Shown: positions 1 to 12,260, counted from the first letter of the stretch. The stretch: 64,000 nucleotides of DNA from Glossina fuscipes (GCF_014805625.2 NW_023998630.1:852835-916834); one strand, 5' to 3'. Notes: a model not told the origin generated them from the sequence alone. Numbers and translations are program-made.

Positions 1-480
1 CACATATGAGTGTTTATTCGGAAATTTCAGTCGAATGGCGATAAATTCATCGTCGGGAGTAGATGGAAATTCAAATGAATACGAGGGGCTGCCGAAGAAA
101 TGGCAATTAAAACACCACTAACATTGCGATACAAGCGATCGTTTCTGAAAACTTGAAACGAATTATGGAAAAGTTCCGACGAATGTAGATCCGGAATTAA
201 CCAAGTTTCAGTGAAGACCAAACAAGAAAACTCCGTGCTCACTTAGTTTAGGAAGGTAGAACGAATTTTTGAATTTACGCCCTTAACATTTTGATAAATG
301 AGGGAAAACTAGCCTGAAGAAATATTTAGTTTTTTGAAGGGGAAATAGGTACTGCATTAGCATTACGGGGTCGATCCAGAGGGATATATTATTTAATTAA
401 TCCAATCTGCCACAATGGTTTAATTAACATCAAATGCGCTTTAAATTGACAGAAAGGGCTTTCGCTGACAGATAACTTTT
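1..480 (-). pseudogene. CR1-like LINE ORF2 start, APE-type endonuclease (partial)
   Basis: Start of ORF2 of the LINE whose ORF1 lies at 568-1305. The minus-strand frame near 300-240 reads 'QNVKGVNSKIRSTFLN', the usual N-terminal block of APE-like LINE endonucleases, and then a stop. It continues in 27-242 with 'VFTETWL' (the ETWL catalytic-Glu motif), 'FQVFRNDR' and 'GVLIAI'. These endonucleases nick target DNA to prime reverse transcription. The reading frame is broken by a stop just before the ETWL block, and the rest of ORF2 lies beyond the left edge, so total length and state cannot be judged. Confidence 0.65.
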
Positions 481-567
481 TATGTTTTCAACAGATGTAT
501 CTGGTGCCAGTCTTGACACAAACGTTGCCTTTCTGGGAGGAACTGCCTTCAAGCATATGTCATTGGT

Positions 568-1305
568 TCACGGATGGGGAGTTATGAGTTGGGGGCAATA
601 TAGTAGGGGTAACCACACTTGCACGAGCAGCTTGTGCGTCGTGCCCAGTTTGGCGCCAGTATTTACACTCGAACAGCCAGGAGGGGAGGACGATTTACTA
701 TTATCATTTTTAGTTTTAAGCGATGACGCCTGAGAAGATTGAGTGATATCCATGCTAGAAGATACCCTTGCCAATTCAGCATCGTTCAAGCCAGAAGGAC
801 TTCCTCGCTTTTTTGTAACTTTTATGTTACCGACCGACTCAGCTGTAGCAGAAATGTTAACATTCTTTGTAGACTTTAACGAATCGCTAACTTGCACCCA
901 CGAAACGGACTTAGGAGAGCTCAGAGGTGCCGAATCACACGCTACGCTACAAGTTGAAATTTTGTTACCTGGAGAGGAAGATGACTGCGCAATATAACGA
1001 CACTCATCAAACTTAGTCTTGATTATTTTAAATTTCTCCCACAAGGAGCAGAGATTTTTGCTCAAATCTGAGAAACAATGTCTCTTCTCCGTGAAGAGTT
1101 TGTAGAAGTCAATTTCCCGCTTTCTGCAGTCAGGACATGACCATCGTGAACCTTTAGTAGGGTCAAGGACTGCATCAGCAGCACGGCCGATAATACCAGC
1201 ACACTCTGCATGTCCAAAACAATCACACAGCCAACAAGAAATGAATCGTTCAGATTCAGGGCCTGTTTTCCCACGTTTTGGTGTAAATAAGCAATCCATG
1301 TCCAT
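568..1305 (-). pseudogene. CR1-like LINE ORF1 with PHD-type zinc finger
   Basis: ORF1 protein of a non-LTR retrotransposon; such proteins bind element RNA. The likely start is the Met at 1305 (MDMDCLF...); the open frame continues upstream to 1365 without added recognisable sequence. Residues about 20-65 carry a Cys/His pattern, 'CWLCDCFGHAECAG' followed by 'WSCPDCRK', matching the PHD-like finger found in ORF1 of several CR1-type LINEs. After it come a short helical stretch and a long Ser/Lys-rich low-complexity region. The last roughly 25 residues change character, so a late frameshift is likely. The endonuclease of ORF2 follows downstream on the same strand. Family level is fairly secure; the exact clade is an inference. 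Confidence 0.7.
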
Positions 1306-1365
1306 TGAAAACAACAAAAGTAGCTTATGAAGGAAAAAAAGAAAAGAAAAACTAAAATATTCCAC

Positions 1366-4300
1366 GGCACAAGTTTTCGGCAGATAAAAGCAAATTTTTC
1401 ACTTCCCTGCCCACTGTAAATATAGAGCGAAAGCTAAAGAAACTGTAAACAAAGATTAACAGGCAAAAAGAGAGACTTTTACTAAGAGCTGCATTGTTGA
1501 TTACACTAAACCAAAATGATTTTTTCACATAAATGGTTATTAAATTCATATACGTTAAATTCACTTTTTATTCTTTTAGAGAATTTCTAAAATTAAACAC
1601 GAATAAAGCAAAAAAGCTAACAAATGCACTAAAAAAATTGAAATATTTCTTGCACAGAATAAAAACGCGACTACAACAAGCACGCAGAGTTGCCAAACTG
1701 ATGTAATTATGCGTGGCACCAGGCGTTCGCACCTATTACGTCTGCCATATCGTGACAGATTCTCTATTTCTTTATCAAGATAAACACGGGTTAATGTATT
1801 TTAATTCGAAATGTACTGAGACTTCAAATGTGATTTCCGCAATAGACCTATATATGAATGTTAGGTCGGGATAAAAAAAAGCGTTACGATAAATTTTTAT
1901 TGCTACTAGTCCCTTTTTGTGGTTTAATCTTTAAAAAAAAGATAAAAAGCAACAATAGCCAACTAACTACTGGCTAACGGCCAGGTTCCAACTAAACGCA
2001 TACAACTTGCAAATTAAAGCATTCAAGTATACTAGAAGTGCATGGCCAACTAGATTTTGTTCCATTGAGCAAGTCGAGGAGATAGTTGCTATAACAATTC
2101 AAATCCATCCCACGATATTTCCCACCAGCTCCGTTGTTTCCTTAAGAGAGATCTGCATTTGTCAAGAACTGATTGGTATGCGGATTGCTTAGATTGACAA
2201 CGCAGATGCTAGGGAGAAAGAGATGGGATCGCGGGGACAGTTTGCTTGGTTCTGTTGCCGTGGGGATTTATTAAGATTTTAGAAACAAGCATCGCAAGAG
2301 CTCGTGCTTTTTTTTCTCATTCATGGTGCTACCACGTCGAATTGTAGTCGTACTTTTACATGCGCTGAACTAACTGCTCTCATTCGCTGCTAAAAAGAGA
2401 AAATCACTTGTCTCGAACACGAATATAAAATTTTCTAAAGATAAAGTAATATGTACCGTAAATGATCGTCTCTTACACTCTATGTGCATGTTGCAAATTT
2501 CAATATGTAAAAAAGGTACTACGACCAGTACAAGACGCACTACGAAAGTTTCTCCTTACTGCATTTCTTTTACTACACTGGTTATTGCTGCTGTTAAACG
2601 AAAGCAATTTCCCACAAACCCATTTCACCAATTTTTATCCGGCACTGGAACTTACAGTTACATAGACGTGTGCACGTACGTTTATGTATGTATGTATGTA
2701 TAAATGGAATGGAAATTATTATTATTGCTAGTCGATGACATTGTTGTTGTTGCTGTTGTATATTTGTAAGTTTCTAATGCTGCTATTTTAAAAGATGTTA
2801 GCATTCGTTTGTGCAAATAAGTAAAGTCTCTTTCAGTCAACAGCCAAACACTACCCAACGAACTGACTAAAGAGAGGACCTGCAGATGTAAAATGTGTGT
2901 GTTGTTGGTATTTCTTTTAAAATTTATTGATCTCAGAGGCTTAATGCTAGTGCACAGCCTTAGCAGTAACAAGAACAGAAACCGAACGAATATCAAGGAA
3001 AAGTAGTGAGAAAAGAAACTTAACACTTCAATATGTTGTGTAGTGTTGTGCTGTTATAATCACTTTGTTTTTTAATGCAGCTTTTTTCAACACATACCCT
3101 TAAATATATAAAATCTGCTGCATACACAGATAACAATTTTCACGAGCAAACCCATTGCTTTACTTTACTGTAGTTATAGATCCGTATGCGCATATCTACA
3201 AGTTCTGTATATGTTCATAGGAGACGCCTATCTCTGCTTAGTGTAGTCTTTTAGGTGTTCAGGCTATAGGTTGCGCTTATTTAAGTGATTTTATTTACAA
3301 AACCACTTTTGCAACTTAATACAGTCTTTTTTTTTTTTAAATTCTTTATCGAGTTGTAAAACATATTTCGTTGTTTTCTGTGCGTTTATTAAAGAAATTT
3401 TTCACCACAGCATTGCTAAACATCAACAGGCATACTCTGACTAAGTTAAGTATCAGGCAGAAAATTTTAACTGTATGTTTTCAGAGAAAAAGGGAGGAAA
3501 TGAGCGAGAGAGAAAGACACAGGAGCAACAATATTTGCTATTCGTAAGATAATTTTAAGCGTTGGTTATACATGAAAAAAGTTCAGGGCACTCGTTATGT
3601 ATCTTTTAGTGACCTAGCTGTTATTTGATAGGCGTATCTTGAAAGCTATTTGGTTGAAAGCCATGTATATCCTTCGTCATTCGGAAAGCAATGGGAAAAT
3701 ACAGAGCCAATTTGACGTTTGTTTGTTAGCAATGATACAATCAATAATAAAATCTTACAAACGCAAAATTATGTGAAATTTTCGATGAAATGAAATGAAG
3801 TGAAATGTAAATATTATATTTATAAATATTATCGTTAATTGTTTAACAAAGAAAAGCCATCAAATAAAAATGATAACCCGGAAGTAACTGTAATCAACGA
3901 TGTTTAGGAAGGTTGGTTACATTGCGAGAAAAGAAATCCGAAGCCTTTCTAATATCCCTTATTATTAACGTTCAGAAAATGAATTTGTAGCTATAATTTT
4001 AATTTGATGTATCGAAATAATTTAAGAATATTTTGCGAAAGAACTTATCCAAGTATGTTCAACTTTGAACGCTCATCTAATGATGTTTGGCTTTGGATAC
4101 AACTATAATAAAACATCAATCTTATATATATAATAATATGTAATAAAACTTGTATGGAATTCTCTTGATTCGCTGCTCTTTTGTCAATTTTAGAAATTAA
4201 TTTCTGTTTTTAAACATGTTCACGGCATTTTTCGCATTTCCTTCGAGCCAAAAATTTGGAACCTTTTCAACACAATATGGACATTCACCACGTAATTCAG

Positions 4301-5626
4301 CATGGTCTGTGGTTAGCAGAGTGTCTCCCGTTTCTTCCTGATTAGGCGTTTGATCATTACGTAATACCAAATTAGATACAGGTTTTGACTGTGCGCAGCA
4401 AAGTACGATTTGCGAACGATAATTCAAATATTTCGGCAAGAAATTGCGCTTTTTCTCAATAACCACACTATATTAATATCAATCAATACTGTGTATAAGG
4501 GATTCAACGAATATTGTTTGGGTGAATAAAGGAGAGTTTGCAATACCATCAAACAATCTCCAAATGTTCCTTTTAACGAATTTTTTAAAATTTTATCGGA
4601 TCTACGCCGTGCTCCTCACTTAAACAGAAAGACAGATCATCAAAATTGAAAAGAAAAAAAATACCTTTTTTTTATTTAGCAACGAAACTTCTACACACGT
4701 TAGTAATCAAAAATTTAAATTTCAATTAAAAAAAACTAGTCCGTTGACAAAATGTCTTTTTTGTGCTGATTGTCTCAAAAACTGTCTTGTTTTTCGAAAG
4801 TTAAATAACCAAATGACTCCACAAAAAATATTTTTATTTTTATTTTTTGGTAACAAAAATTTTTTGAATTTTCAAAATAAAAAGTTCTTCTCTCCTTTCT
4901 TTTCTACAAGAACTTCTCGTCCAATAGGCCGTTTTCCAATTCTCCTATGATTTTACGTAATACTACTTGGGGAGCATTTCAAAATAACTATCCGTGTCCT
5001 AGGCAGGTCATTCAACACAAAACGCCTACCGGACAGTCATTTTTTGAGATTTCCAAATATATACCCATCGTTACAGAGGCCTGTGCAGTATAATATTTAC
5101 TTACGACTTGAAACTTTAAAATTTAAATGTGAAAACTGTTCAAATAATGAAAAAATTAACTTTTCTAATTAAGCTCCTTGAGATTTTACATTTAAATTTT
5201 AAGTTTAAAGAGATAAAGAAACTTGAGCCACGTGTTTGTCAGAAGTGCAGAATATCTCCTGTGGTGAGATATTAGCACGTATTTTCCTGTTCTTGAAGGA
5301 CTACGATTTCAGAATCTTCAAGTCAATTGACCAGTGCTGAAATGTAATTAAATATTAAAAATTTTAGTTTGCTGAATACGAGTGGTTTTAGTAAGTTTAA
5401 TTACGTTTTAATGAGTTTAGTCGGACGGTACCAATTCCTGTCGACACGTATTTTAATATAATTACAATGAGGGTATTCGTATATAAAATAACTTATGTGG
5501 TATAATCTGCTGAACCGACTACCTTGTGTTTGTGTGTAGACGGTGTATATGAAACCAAGCACGTATGTTAATTATAGACTAGTAATGAGTAGTTTCTGTA
5601 AAATATTGATATATATATATATATAT
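1366..5626. other. AT-rich stretch, no gene seen
   Basis: No reading frame here resembles a known protein. The short open frames are low-complexity or lack conserved motifs. The sequence just right of 1366 may include the 5' untranslated part of the LINE. Simple repeats include a short TGTA run near 2686-2702 and a (TA)9 run at about 5609-5626 that directly abuts the candidate LTR. Confidence 0.5.
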
Positions 5627-6021
5627 TGTTAGGAAAATGCCATCTTCGATTATTTGAGTTTTCGCCAAAACAAGCTAATTTTCTAAGAAACTAAATTCTA
5701 AGGAAGGTGAAAACCAAATACACGTTTATGGCGTGTTACCTGGCGAATGATTAACCACAATTGACAAATTTAGCGGAAAACGGATTAAAAATGCCGCTAC
5801 GAATATAGTTAATCGTAATTTGCTTATAAAAGGGTACATTTGCGGAAGGCAAAATTATTCGGGTCAGTCGTAAGCGAATAGTAAGGAGTCCAAAAGCGTG
5901 CCGTGGAAGTCGACTCAAGCGATTTGATATTCGAATGGATAAGACCAGACCGAGAATTAAAGCGTTGTAAGTATAAGTCCGTAATTTTGTAAATAAAACC
6001 TACGCCATCCTAAATATCACA
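5627..6021 (+). mobile_element. Candidate solo LTR of an LTR retrotransposon
   Basis: A 395-bp block begins TGTTAGG and ends ATCACA, so it has TG...CA ends. It contains a TATA box ('TTATAAAAGGG' near 5824-5834), an 'AGTCGTAAGCG' block about 40 bp downstream that could be a transcription start, and 'AATAAAACC' near 5993, in the order expected for U3-R-U5. The next bases, 'ATTTGGTGGAACGAGC', could be a primer-binding region. No second copy and no clear TSD were seen, and the left edge falls in a (TA)n run. Inferred from layout only. Confidence 0.4.
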
Positions 6022-6152
6022 ATTTGGTGGAACGAGCTTCATTTCAAAAGAAGTTATATAAAACTCACAAAAGACTTTATATGCCTTTAATAGTAAAGGG
6101 AGTATATTCCATGAAAATATTATGAACCGATATTATCAGTATTATTAAAATT

Positions 6153-6331
6153 ATTATTATTATTATTATTATTATAAATTTAGCCAGATAATAAATTTTA
6201 AGACTTTAGTCTTAAAGCACTAGCATCTAAGGCTTTCGGCTGTATTAAAAACCCTACCGCACTTGAGATTTCAGCACACGCCCATTGAGTTGATAGTCAA
6301 GACTCTTGCCTACTCGGCCACTCAGGCGGAT
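6153..6331 (-). mobile_element. tRNA-derived SINE, copy A (13-bp TSD)
   Basis: A minus-strand element of about 180 bp. Its head (near 6331-6310) reads 'GCCTGAGTGGCCGAGTAGGC', like the A box of a class II (Leu/Ser-type) tRNA. A degraded B box lies near 6262-6274. The body ends in 'AGCCGAAAGCCT...TGCTAGTGCT', then a (TAA)n tail at 6153-6178. It is flanked by a perfect 13-bp direct repeat, TATTATTAAAATT, at 6140-6152 and 6332-6344. This fits LINE-mediated insertion of a Pol III transcript. The family is recognised from the sequence; I know no name for it. Confidence 0.75.
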
Positions 6332-6754
6332 TATTATTAAAATTCTTTAGAACTAAAAAAGTAAGAGACTTAAATGAAAAGAAAAAGTTCAACATTATTA
6401 ACGGAATTATGCTCCATTTTACAGATATTCAAGGACGGAAAACATATATATGACACCAAATTCCGCAAATTTAACGCTGGTTATTCTTTCTGCTATCTTT
6501 TATTTAAACCGCACTTTGAAGATATAACTGTAACTAAGCTAAATATTAGGCTTAAAGGCAGTTAACACATCTTCAAAATTTAATTACTTGTAACTTTGTG
6601 TAAGCATGGCTGATTTTATCAATTTTTGGATAACAAATACTAGAGTTTTTCGTAAAATAGATGTGGAAAATTTCAATCTTCTATCTTCTTCTGTAAGTAA
6701 TGAGCCAAAACCAATAAATTCTTATTTAGAAAAATGAAATTGCGTTCCGTTTAC

Positions 6755-7022
6755 GCTTCACTGTGTGCTTCGGCAATTTGCCCCACTTTCAATATCAAAC
6801 ATCGTGCAAAAACTTCCAATGGTTCTATCAATTATGCAGCCGATGTCTTCATGTTTGCAAGCAGAACAGTGTCAACAGCGGACGCAGACGGACAGACATA
6901 GATTTATCAATTTAGAATATTATGCTTATCAAAAAAAAATGGTCTCTGAAGCTTCCTTTTGAGCTTTGCAAACATTATGATACATTGAGTATTCTTTCTC
7001 TCCTTCAGTGATGGGTACAAAA
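6755..7022 (-). repeat. TATACCC-family dispersed repeat (copy near 6.9 kb)
   Basis: Contains 'GCAGACGGACAGACATAG' near 6881-6900 and ends with 'CTTCAGTGATGGGTACAAAA' at about 7003-7022, the signature core and terminal block of the family. It carries several indels and no coding capacity. Confidence 0.5.
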
Positions 7023-7099
7023 ATATTTGTGGTCTGTTGGCGCGAGCACAATTATGGAAACAATTCGTATACTAAATCTTATACTAATTATTATTTGCA

Positions 7100-8655
7100 T
7101 TAGTAGGCACAGAGATAAGTGGGTCCCAATCCAAATTCCTAAGGCCAAACAGAAAGAATTGCCTTTCAAAGGGTTTAATTGAATGTACATAATATCTTTA
7201 GGAAAGACACCACACAGTAGAGGGGTACTCAAGTATTGGTCCCACTAAGCACATGTATAGACTTACTGTAATGTAAGAATTCTTAAGTTCTTTGGACCAC
7301 CTCTTAAAGAAATCTAACGCCGATTTAGACTTACTCAATGGAACCCCTAAATCGATGAATCAATCTACGTTTTCCAACTTTACGAATTGATGAAATACTC
7401 AATATTGAATGACTTCCTCCTTGGAAAAGCAAACTTCTTGCATCTTTTCAGATTTAATCACATAAAATTTTACGAGCACTACGTAATTAAACGATTTAAG
7501 TCAATGTAAAGCTGATACAATTGCGATTCCAAAGAGAAGGAAGAAAACAGACTAACATCGTCAAATACATTAAGATATTGCTGGATTTAGTCACCAAAAG
7601 AAGATTCTATATACAGATTAAATAAAATGAGCCTTAAGTGATTCCCAGACGTCACGGGAAAGCCATGAAAACATGTCAAGTAAACTCTAAGAGATTAATA
7701 AGAGTTCATCGTCCTTTCAGATAGCCATCCTGAAAGGTTATGTAGGGAGATTTTTCTTTTGGAGTTGACGAACTTGTAAAAGTATTGAGGATTAACAATC
7801 TGTGAGGATTTCATCTGGAAGGTGTCTGGAACAACACTGGTGGTTGACGTAATTAAATTTATGCATGACAGCAAAATAGACGAAATAGTCATAAGCAGAA
7901 CCACTTTTCATATATTTTTTGAAACGTTTATTTTTCGTAGGGGTTGCTTGATCGAAATGAATGCAGATATAGCCAGGTTTAATATATTATAGAACGATGA
8001 CACTAGGGTTTCAACATTCCCAGGAGAAAAATCGTGCTTAATGCTTGAAAGATGTGAATTAAGAAGTAAAAGATTGGAATTTGCCAAAGTGCTGTTAAAG
8101 TGCTCCCAACAAGCCCTACCCTTCCCTAACTACAGTGGAAGCTTAGGCAAACTGCTGGATGATACGGATTCTCAGGTAAATTGAAAGATGGACAACGATT
8201 TACAACTACTTCCAGGAATTTAGCAAACCATAGATCTAGCAGTCTGCCATTACAATTAAGAGTACGGTTGTATACACAAAACATAGTAACTCTATCGCCA
8301 CAAACAAGGACGGCGTAATGGTGGTAAGAAATAATGTTCGCTGTTGGAGGAATATAGGAACAAGTTACACTTAACTGTTTACTAACAATTTTCGCCCGAG
8401 CGGCAATAAACTCAACGTCAGAATGAGCAGCAAATTCAAATGAGAAACGCCGCTGGTATGGCTATTAAAGCAACATCACCAGCTTTCCATTCGACTTTTT
8501 CTGAAAACCTAGAAAGAACTATGTAAACGTTCCGATGAATAGAGATGAGACTTCAATTAGGTTTTCGTAAAAGCCAAACGTGCTCTCTGAGGTTAGGTAA
8601 GTAGAATTAATTTTTGAATTCAGGTCCCCAACATGATGGAAAGTGATAATTACAA
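7100..8655 (-). pseudogene. CR1-like LINE relic: endonuclease and reverse transcriptase fragments
   Basis: Decayed minus-strand LINE. Around 8345-8640 it aligns by eye with the endonuclease at 1-280 of this window (shared blocks such as 'AAATTCAAATGA' and 'TGAATTC...CCCAACAT'). Around 7130-7610 it aligns with the reverse transcriptase at 13650-14160, including the block that reads FDDV-SLFSSFS where an active element has F-ADD. The catalytic block is therefore damaged (one Ala lost) and the frame is broken many times. Order and orientation match one 5'-to-3' copy with internal deletions. The 3' edge is approximate. Confidence 0.65.
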
Positions 8656-9099
8656 TATTGGCGCCTTTGGCTTACTAGTTGATACAACCGTGGAAGCTTC
8701 AAAGCATTCGGCTTATGAAACTATTTTTGTATACTTGTAGGTATATTAAATAAAAATGCTGCTTATGGAAGAATATAATTTTGACTCTTCATAACGCATA
8801 CTAATTTAAATTGCAGACTCGCATTGCTTTTGCTTTGTCAATTTTTTCGTGCAGTGTGCACATCAAGAAGACATTAACGGAATTTTTCTCATACATACAA
8901 GTGGATTGGCAGACCAAACTGTTATTTTAAACAAAGTGTTAGTACGTGTTATCAATTCGAAGTCTCTGGTTTTGTGCTTTGTTTTATAAAGAGCTAATAA
9001 TAAAATTTATGCGAGATTTGAAATAAGAAATATTTAATATAAAGGTAAAGTTATGAGCTCATAGACTTTTTGGTCTTGGTGAATAGAACATCGGTGATG

Positions 9100-9640
9100 T
9101 TAATTTCGTGGCTTTCCTGCCTATAAGTCCGTCAGAAGACCGTAAGGTGAATAGCAAACGCTCGTGCGTATGTCCATCCGCATAAGGTCTCTTGTGAACA
9201 TTTTCCTGGCCGAAAAAATTACGTTGTTCTCTTCGTATTTGACAGCAACATTGAAAGTTGATGCAGACCGGTTGGTATGCAAAACGAGTTGAGCCAGTGG
9301 AAGGACACGCCTACCGCGAGACATAAACTGGAGAATATCTCGGTTTGTTAAAAAATTACTCGGTTTTTTTTGCTTATTGCTCACAAACTACAATAGAAAC
9401 CCCCATAAAACTTTGAAAAAAAATTCTTTCGGCAATTCTCTAGTAACTGCACAAAAATCGGCCAAGCCGACTCAAGATTAGGGAATACGAAAATTTTTTT
9501 TATTGCCAAGAATACCGGCTTGTTTGTTCGTCTGTCCCTGCCTCTGTCCACCTAACCGTACACTTTCTCTCGTTCTAAAAAAAAGAGAGTATGCAAATTT
9601 GCAAAATAATTTGAGCATTTTTTAAGCCAGGACACGCCCA
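9100..9640 (+). repeat. TATACCC-family dispersed repeat, fragmented
   Basis: Carries 'TGTCCATCCGCATAAGG', 'GTGAACATTTTCCTGGCC' and 'GGACACGCCTACC', all seen again in the copies at 29.5-30.1 kb and 49.2 kb. A second fragment near 9530-9640 has 'TTCGTCTGTCCCTGCCTC' and 'GGACACGCCCA'. The short frame at 9121-9384 is this repeat read in reverse, not a gene. Confidence 0.45.
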
Positions 9641-9959
9641 TAATGCCGAAAAACTAAGCATACCTATACTTGTTTTATTTTTATTCTACAAAAATAGATA
9701 AAATTAGCCACGCAGGATACATATTACAGAGCATGTAAATTAGTTGTTCTATAATATTTGGCAGGCGTGGGCAATTGTTTCAATTTTTCAACAGGTGCTG
9801 TATGACCACCCACAGAATATAACTGTCAATTTTTATCGTTATATCTGTTGTGGTTTATAAGTAATAAGCAGAAAATCAGTTTTTTTTTGGGTTTTGAAAG
9901 CGAGGTTGATCTGAGGTTACGTCGTACACTGATCATGTCCTTGACCGTTTTAGCTTAAT

Positions 9960-10212
9960 TTGTATAACAACCTGCGTGCAAAAACTTCCAATCCTTGTGA
10001 CAAGCTTGAACTGATTGCTGAACATTTGCGACTACGAGGGTGTTTTCCATAGAATGTACACAGACAGACAGACGGACAGACTTAAATCGGCTTTGGATTT
10101 TAAGCTGATCAAAAATATGTAAACTTTGTGCTGTGTCTGCAATCTGGGTGCTCCAAGCTTCTTCGTAATATGAATATACCCTTTATCCTTCGGTAATGGA
10201 TACGATAAACAG
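9960..10212 (-). repeat. TATACCC-family dispersed repeat (copy near 10.1 kb)
   Basis: Shows 'ACAGACAGACAGACGGACAG' near 10061, then 'GATCAAAAATATGTAAACTTTG', and ends with 'CCTTCGGTAATGGATACG'. It reads as a mildly diverged minus-orientation copy. Confidence 0.55.
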
Positions 10213-10611
10213 AACACTGCTCGTTAACTTGGTGTTAACACGTAATTTGTATAGAGCTTAAGATAGTTACAATTAAAATAGAAGCGATTAAAACTTCGAA
10301 ATGTAATTTTTAGTAACCGAGTCTTTGCTAAAATGTCTCTGCCAAAATAACGGTTTATCGTAGTTTTTAATTACGATCACAAAACCAAAAAAACTTATTA
10401 TTGTCATTAGCTCTTTTGCACAGATATCAGAAAGGTGTACTTATATGTATTCATTACAATTTTTGTTAATTTAATATAGTGCGTTATGTATTGGGGGAGG
10501 ACATATTTGGGTCGATTTTAGACATAGTAATAGAGTTTGATTTTTCTGAAGTTATAACATCTTTATAATAAACACATGTAAAGAACTGTACTTGAATAAA
10601 TTCATCGAAAA

Positions 10612-10681
10612 CACTATTATAAAACACAAAGTGTGTTATAACAGTATAGTAGTAAAATACACAAAGTGTGTTATAATAGTG
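10612..10681. repeat. Nested palindrome / paired hairpin repeat
   Basis: The outer arms 'CACTATTATA' and 'TATAATAGTG' are perfect inverted repeats. Inside, 'ACACAAAGTGTGTTATAA' occurs twice as a direct repeat, and each copy is itself partly palindromic ('CACAAAGTGTG'). No coding potential. Function unknown; it could be the end of a small inverted-repeat transposon. Confidence 0.6.
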
Positions 10682-11759
10682 CTTTCCTTGCGTTTTCTAT
10701 TTTTTTTTTTTTTAGTTTTTCGTACTATTTTGTTCAATATCGTTCAATTATCAATTACCTTAGCGGAGGCGCGAGCTTTGTGTGACGATAGACAATTTTT
10801 TAAGGAAGGCAAAAATTTGGCCTACGTCCAGTGGGCTAACTTCACTCTAGTGAAATTTATATATACATACAAGAGATTAAACAAAAAGCGAATGATACGT
10901 TCACGCGCGCTCAGTAACTGGAATAATTCACTTTAGAGTGCCTTTCGTGAACGTTATTTAGTATACGTACGGAGCGCAGCTCAATTATAAAATTTCAAAT
11001 TTGTGTAAGTATGAAGTCAGGAATGCACGGGTGTTAAAAAGAGCACTTTTAATGCGACCGGGTGGATCCGATAATGGAATTAGGTCATAAGCCTAAGTTT
11101 TACAACAAGAAAATTCCTTGTCGGGCGGATATGAGCATTAAACTTAACTTCACTTAACAAAACAGGACGATCATCACATTTATCAACTTTACCATGAAGC
11201 GAATGCCTAATGGTAAAGATATAAATAGTAATTTCTGCTAACTGCTTTTGCAAGGTTCCATTAGGATTAACATGGCAGCAATAATATAAGGCATATTCCA
11301 GTAAAGATCGTATTAAGCTAAGGTATGGTTTTTTCGTTGCCTATAAATACCCTCGATCAGAGTTTGCTAAAACCCAGCAATGATCCAGCTTTATTTACGA
11401 AATGATCAATACAATGTCTACCTTTATTCACGAAACGGTCATTACCAGCTCAAGTGATTCCATAGAATATTCCGTTGAGAACGAGTTTCGACTTGAATAT
11501 AACATCTTCTAACATTTGATTTAATATCATAAAATTGAATGAACGCCAAGTTACTAAATTATTTGAATCAGCTTGAGAGGTACATGACTAAAGCTTTGAA
11601 TTAAAAGGCATAAGCGACGGAAATGCAGCAACTTTTCTCTTATAATTCGCGAACCTGTAAAATCGCTTTGGGTTACTAAAAAGAGAGGATTTAATCTGAA
11701 TCAAGAACCTAGAATAATATGCTTCGTTTTTGGATTAACGCCAATCTGAGCGTCAAAAG
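10682..11759. other. AT-rich stretch, no gene seen
   Basis: The open frame at 10592-10936 includes the palindrome and a T-run and matches nothing known. The part near 11690-11760 may be upstream sequence of the Pao/BEL relic, but no motif could be placed. Confidence 0.4.
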
Positions 11760-12260
11760 ACAGAACTAAAGCAACTCCAAAAGTTTCAATATATTAGCAA
11801 AACCAGTTAACTAACTCCTTTTTGGGAGGAATTATTCGAGTTGGAAGTCGGTTTCAATCTGCAGCCATATCTTGCGACAGTCAGCATCAAGTGTTATTAC
11901 GATATAACGATAGGGTAGTGAAGCCTCTGAAGACGGAGCGACATAAAAACTACCTGCATTCTGGGAGACAAACATTTTTGTCACGCAAAAACGCTTCTGG
12001 TCCATCAAGGGCAAAATCCGTGATGATCATAATAAAAGAAGACAATAACCCAACACTTCAATAGCTACTAGGCAGAGGTAACCTATCCTCGAAACGACGT
12101 AAACGTCAATGGATATTAGAACTGAAAAGGGCATTTGCAAACGTGTATCGTACCGACTAGCGTCCCTTCCGGTGAGAGACGAAAGTGACCAAAACCAGAT
12201 TCCAATACCAGAAGAAAACGAAGCAGGTTAACATCAAGCATCAACCTTGCTATGTCGCTA
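11760..12260 (+). pseudogene. Pao/BEL-like retrotransposon integrase zinc-binding relic
   Basis: The frame from about 11822 reads 'GGIIRVGSRF', then 'HQVLLRYNDRVVKPL' and 'HKNYLHSGRQTFLS'. This resembles the block before and within the HHCC zinc-binding domain of Pao/BEL integrases: a GGR-(I/L)R-GGRL start, an 'HPVLLP' segment, and two His four residues apart. The Cys pair expected about 30 residues later is lost, and the frame then drifts into stops. No LTRs were found nearby. The match rests on family knowledge and is moderately sure. Confidence 0.45.
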
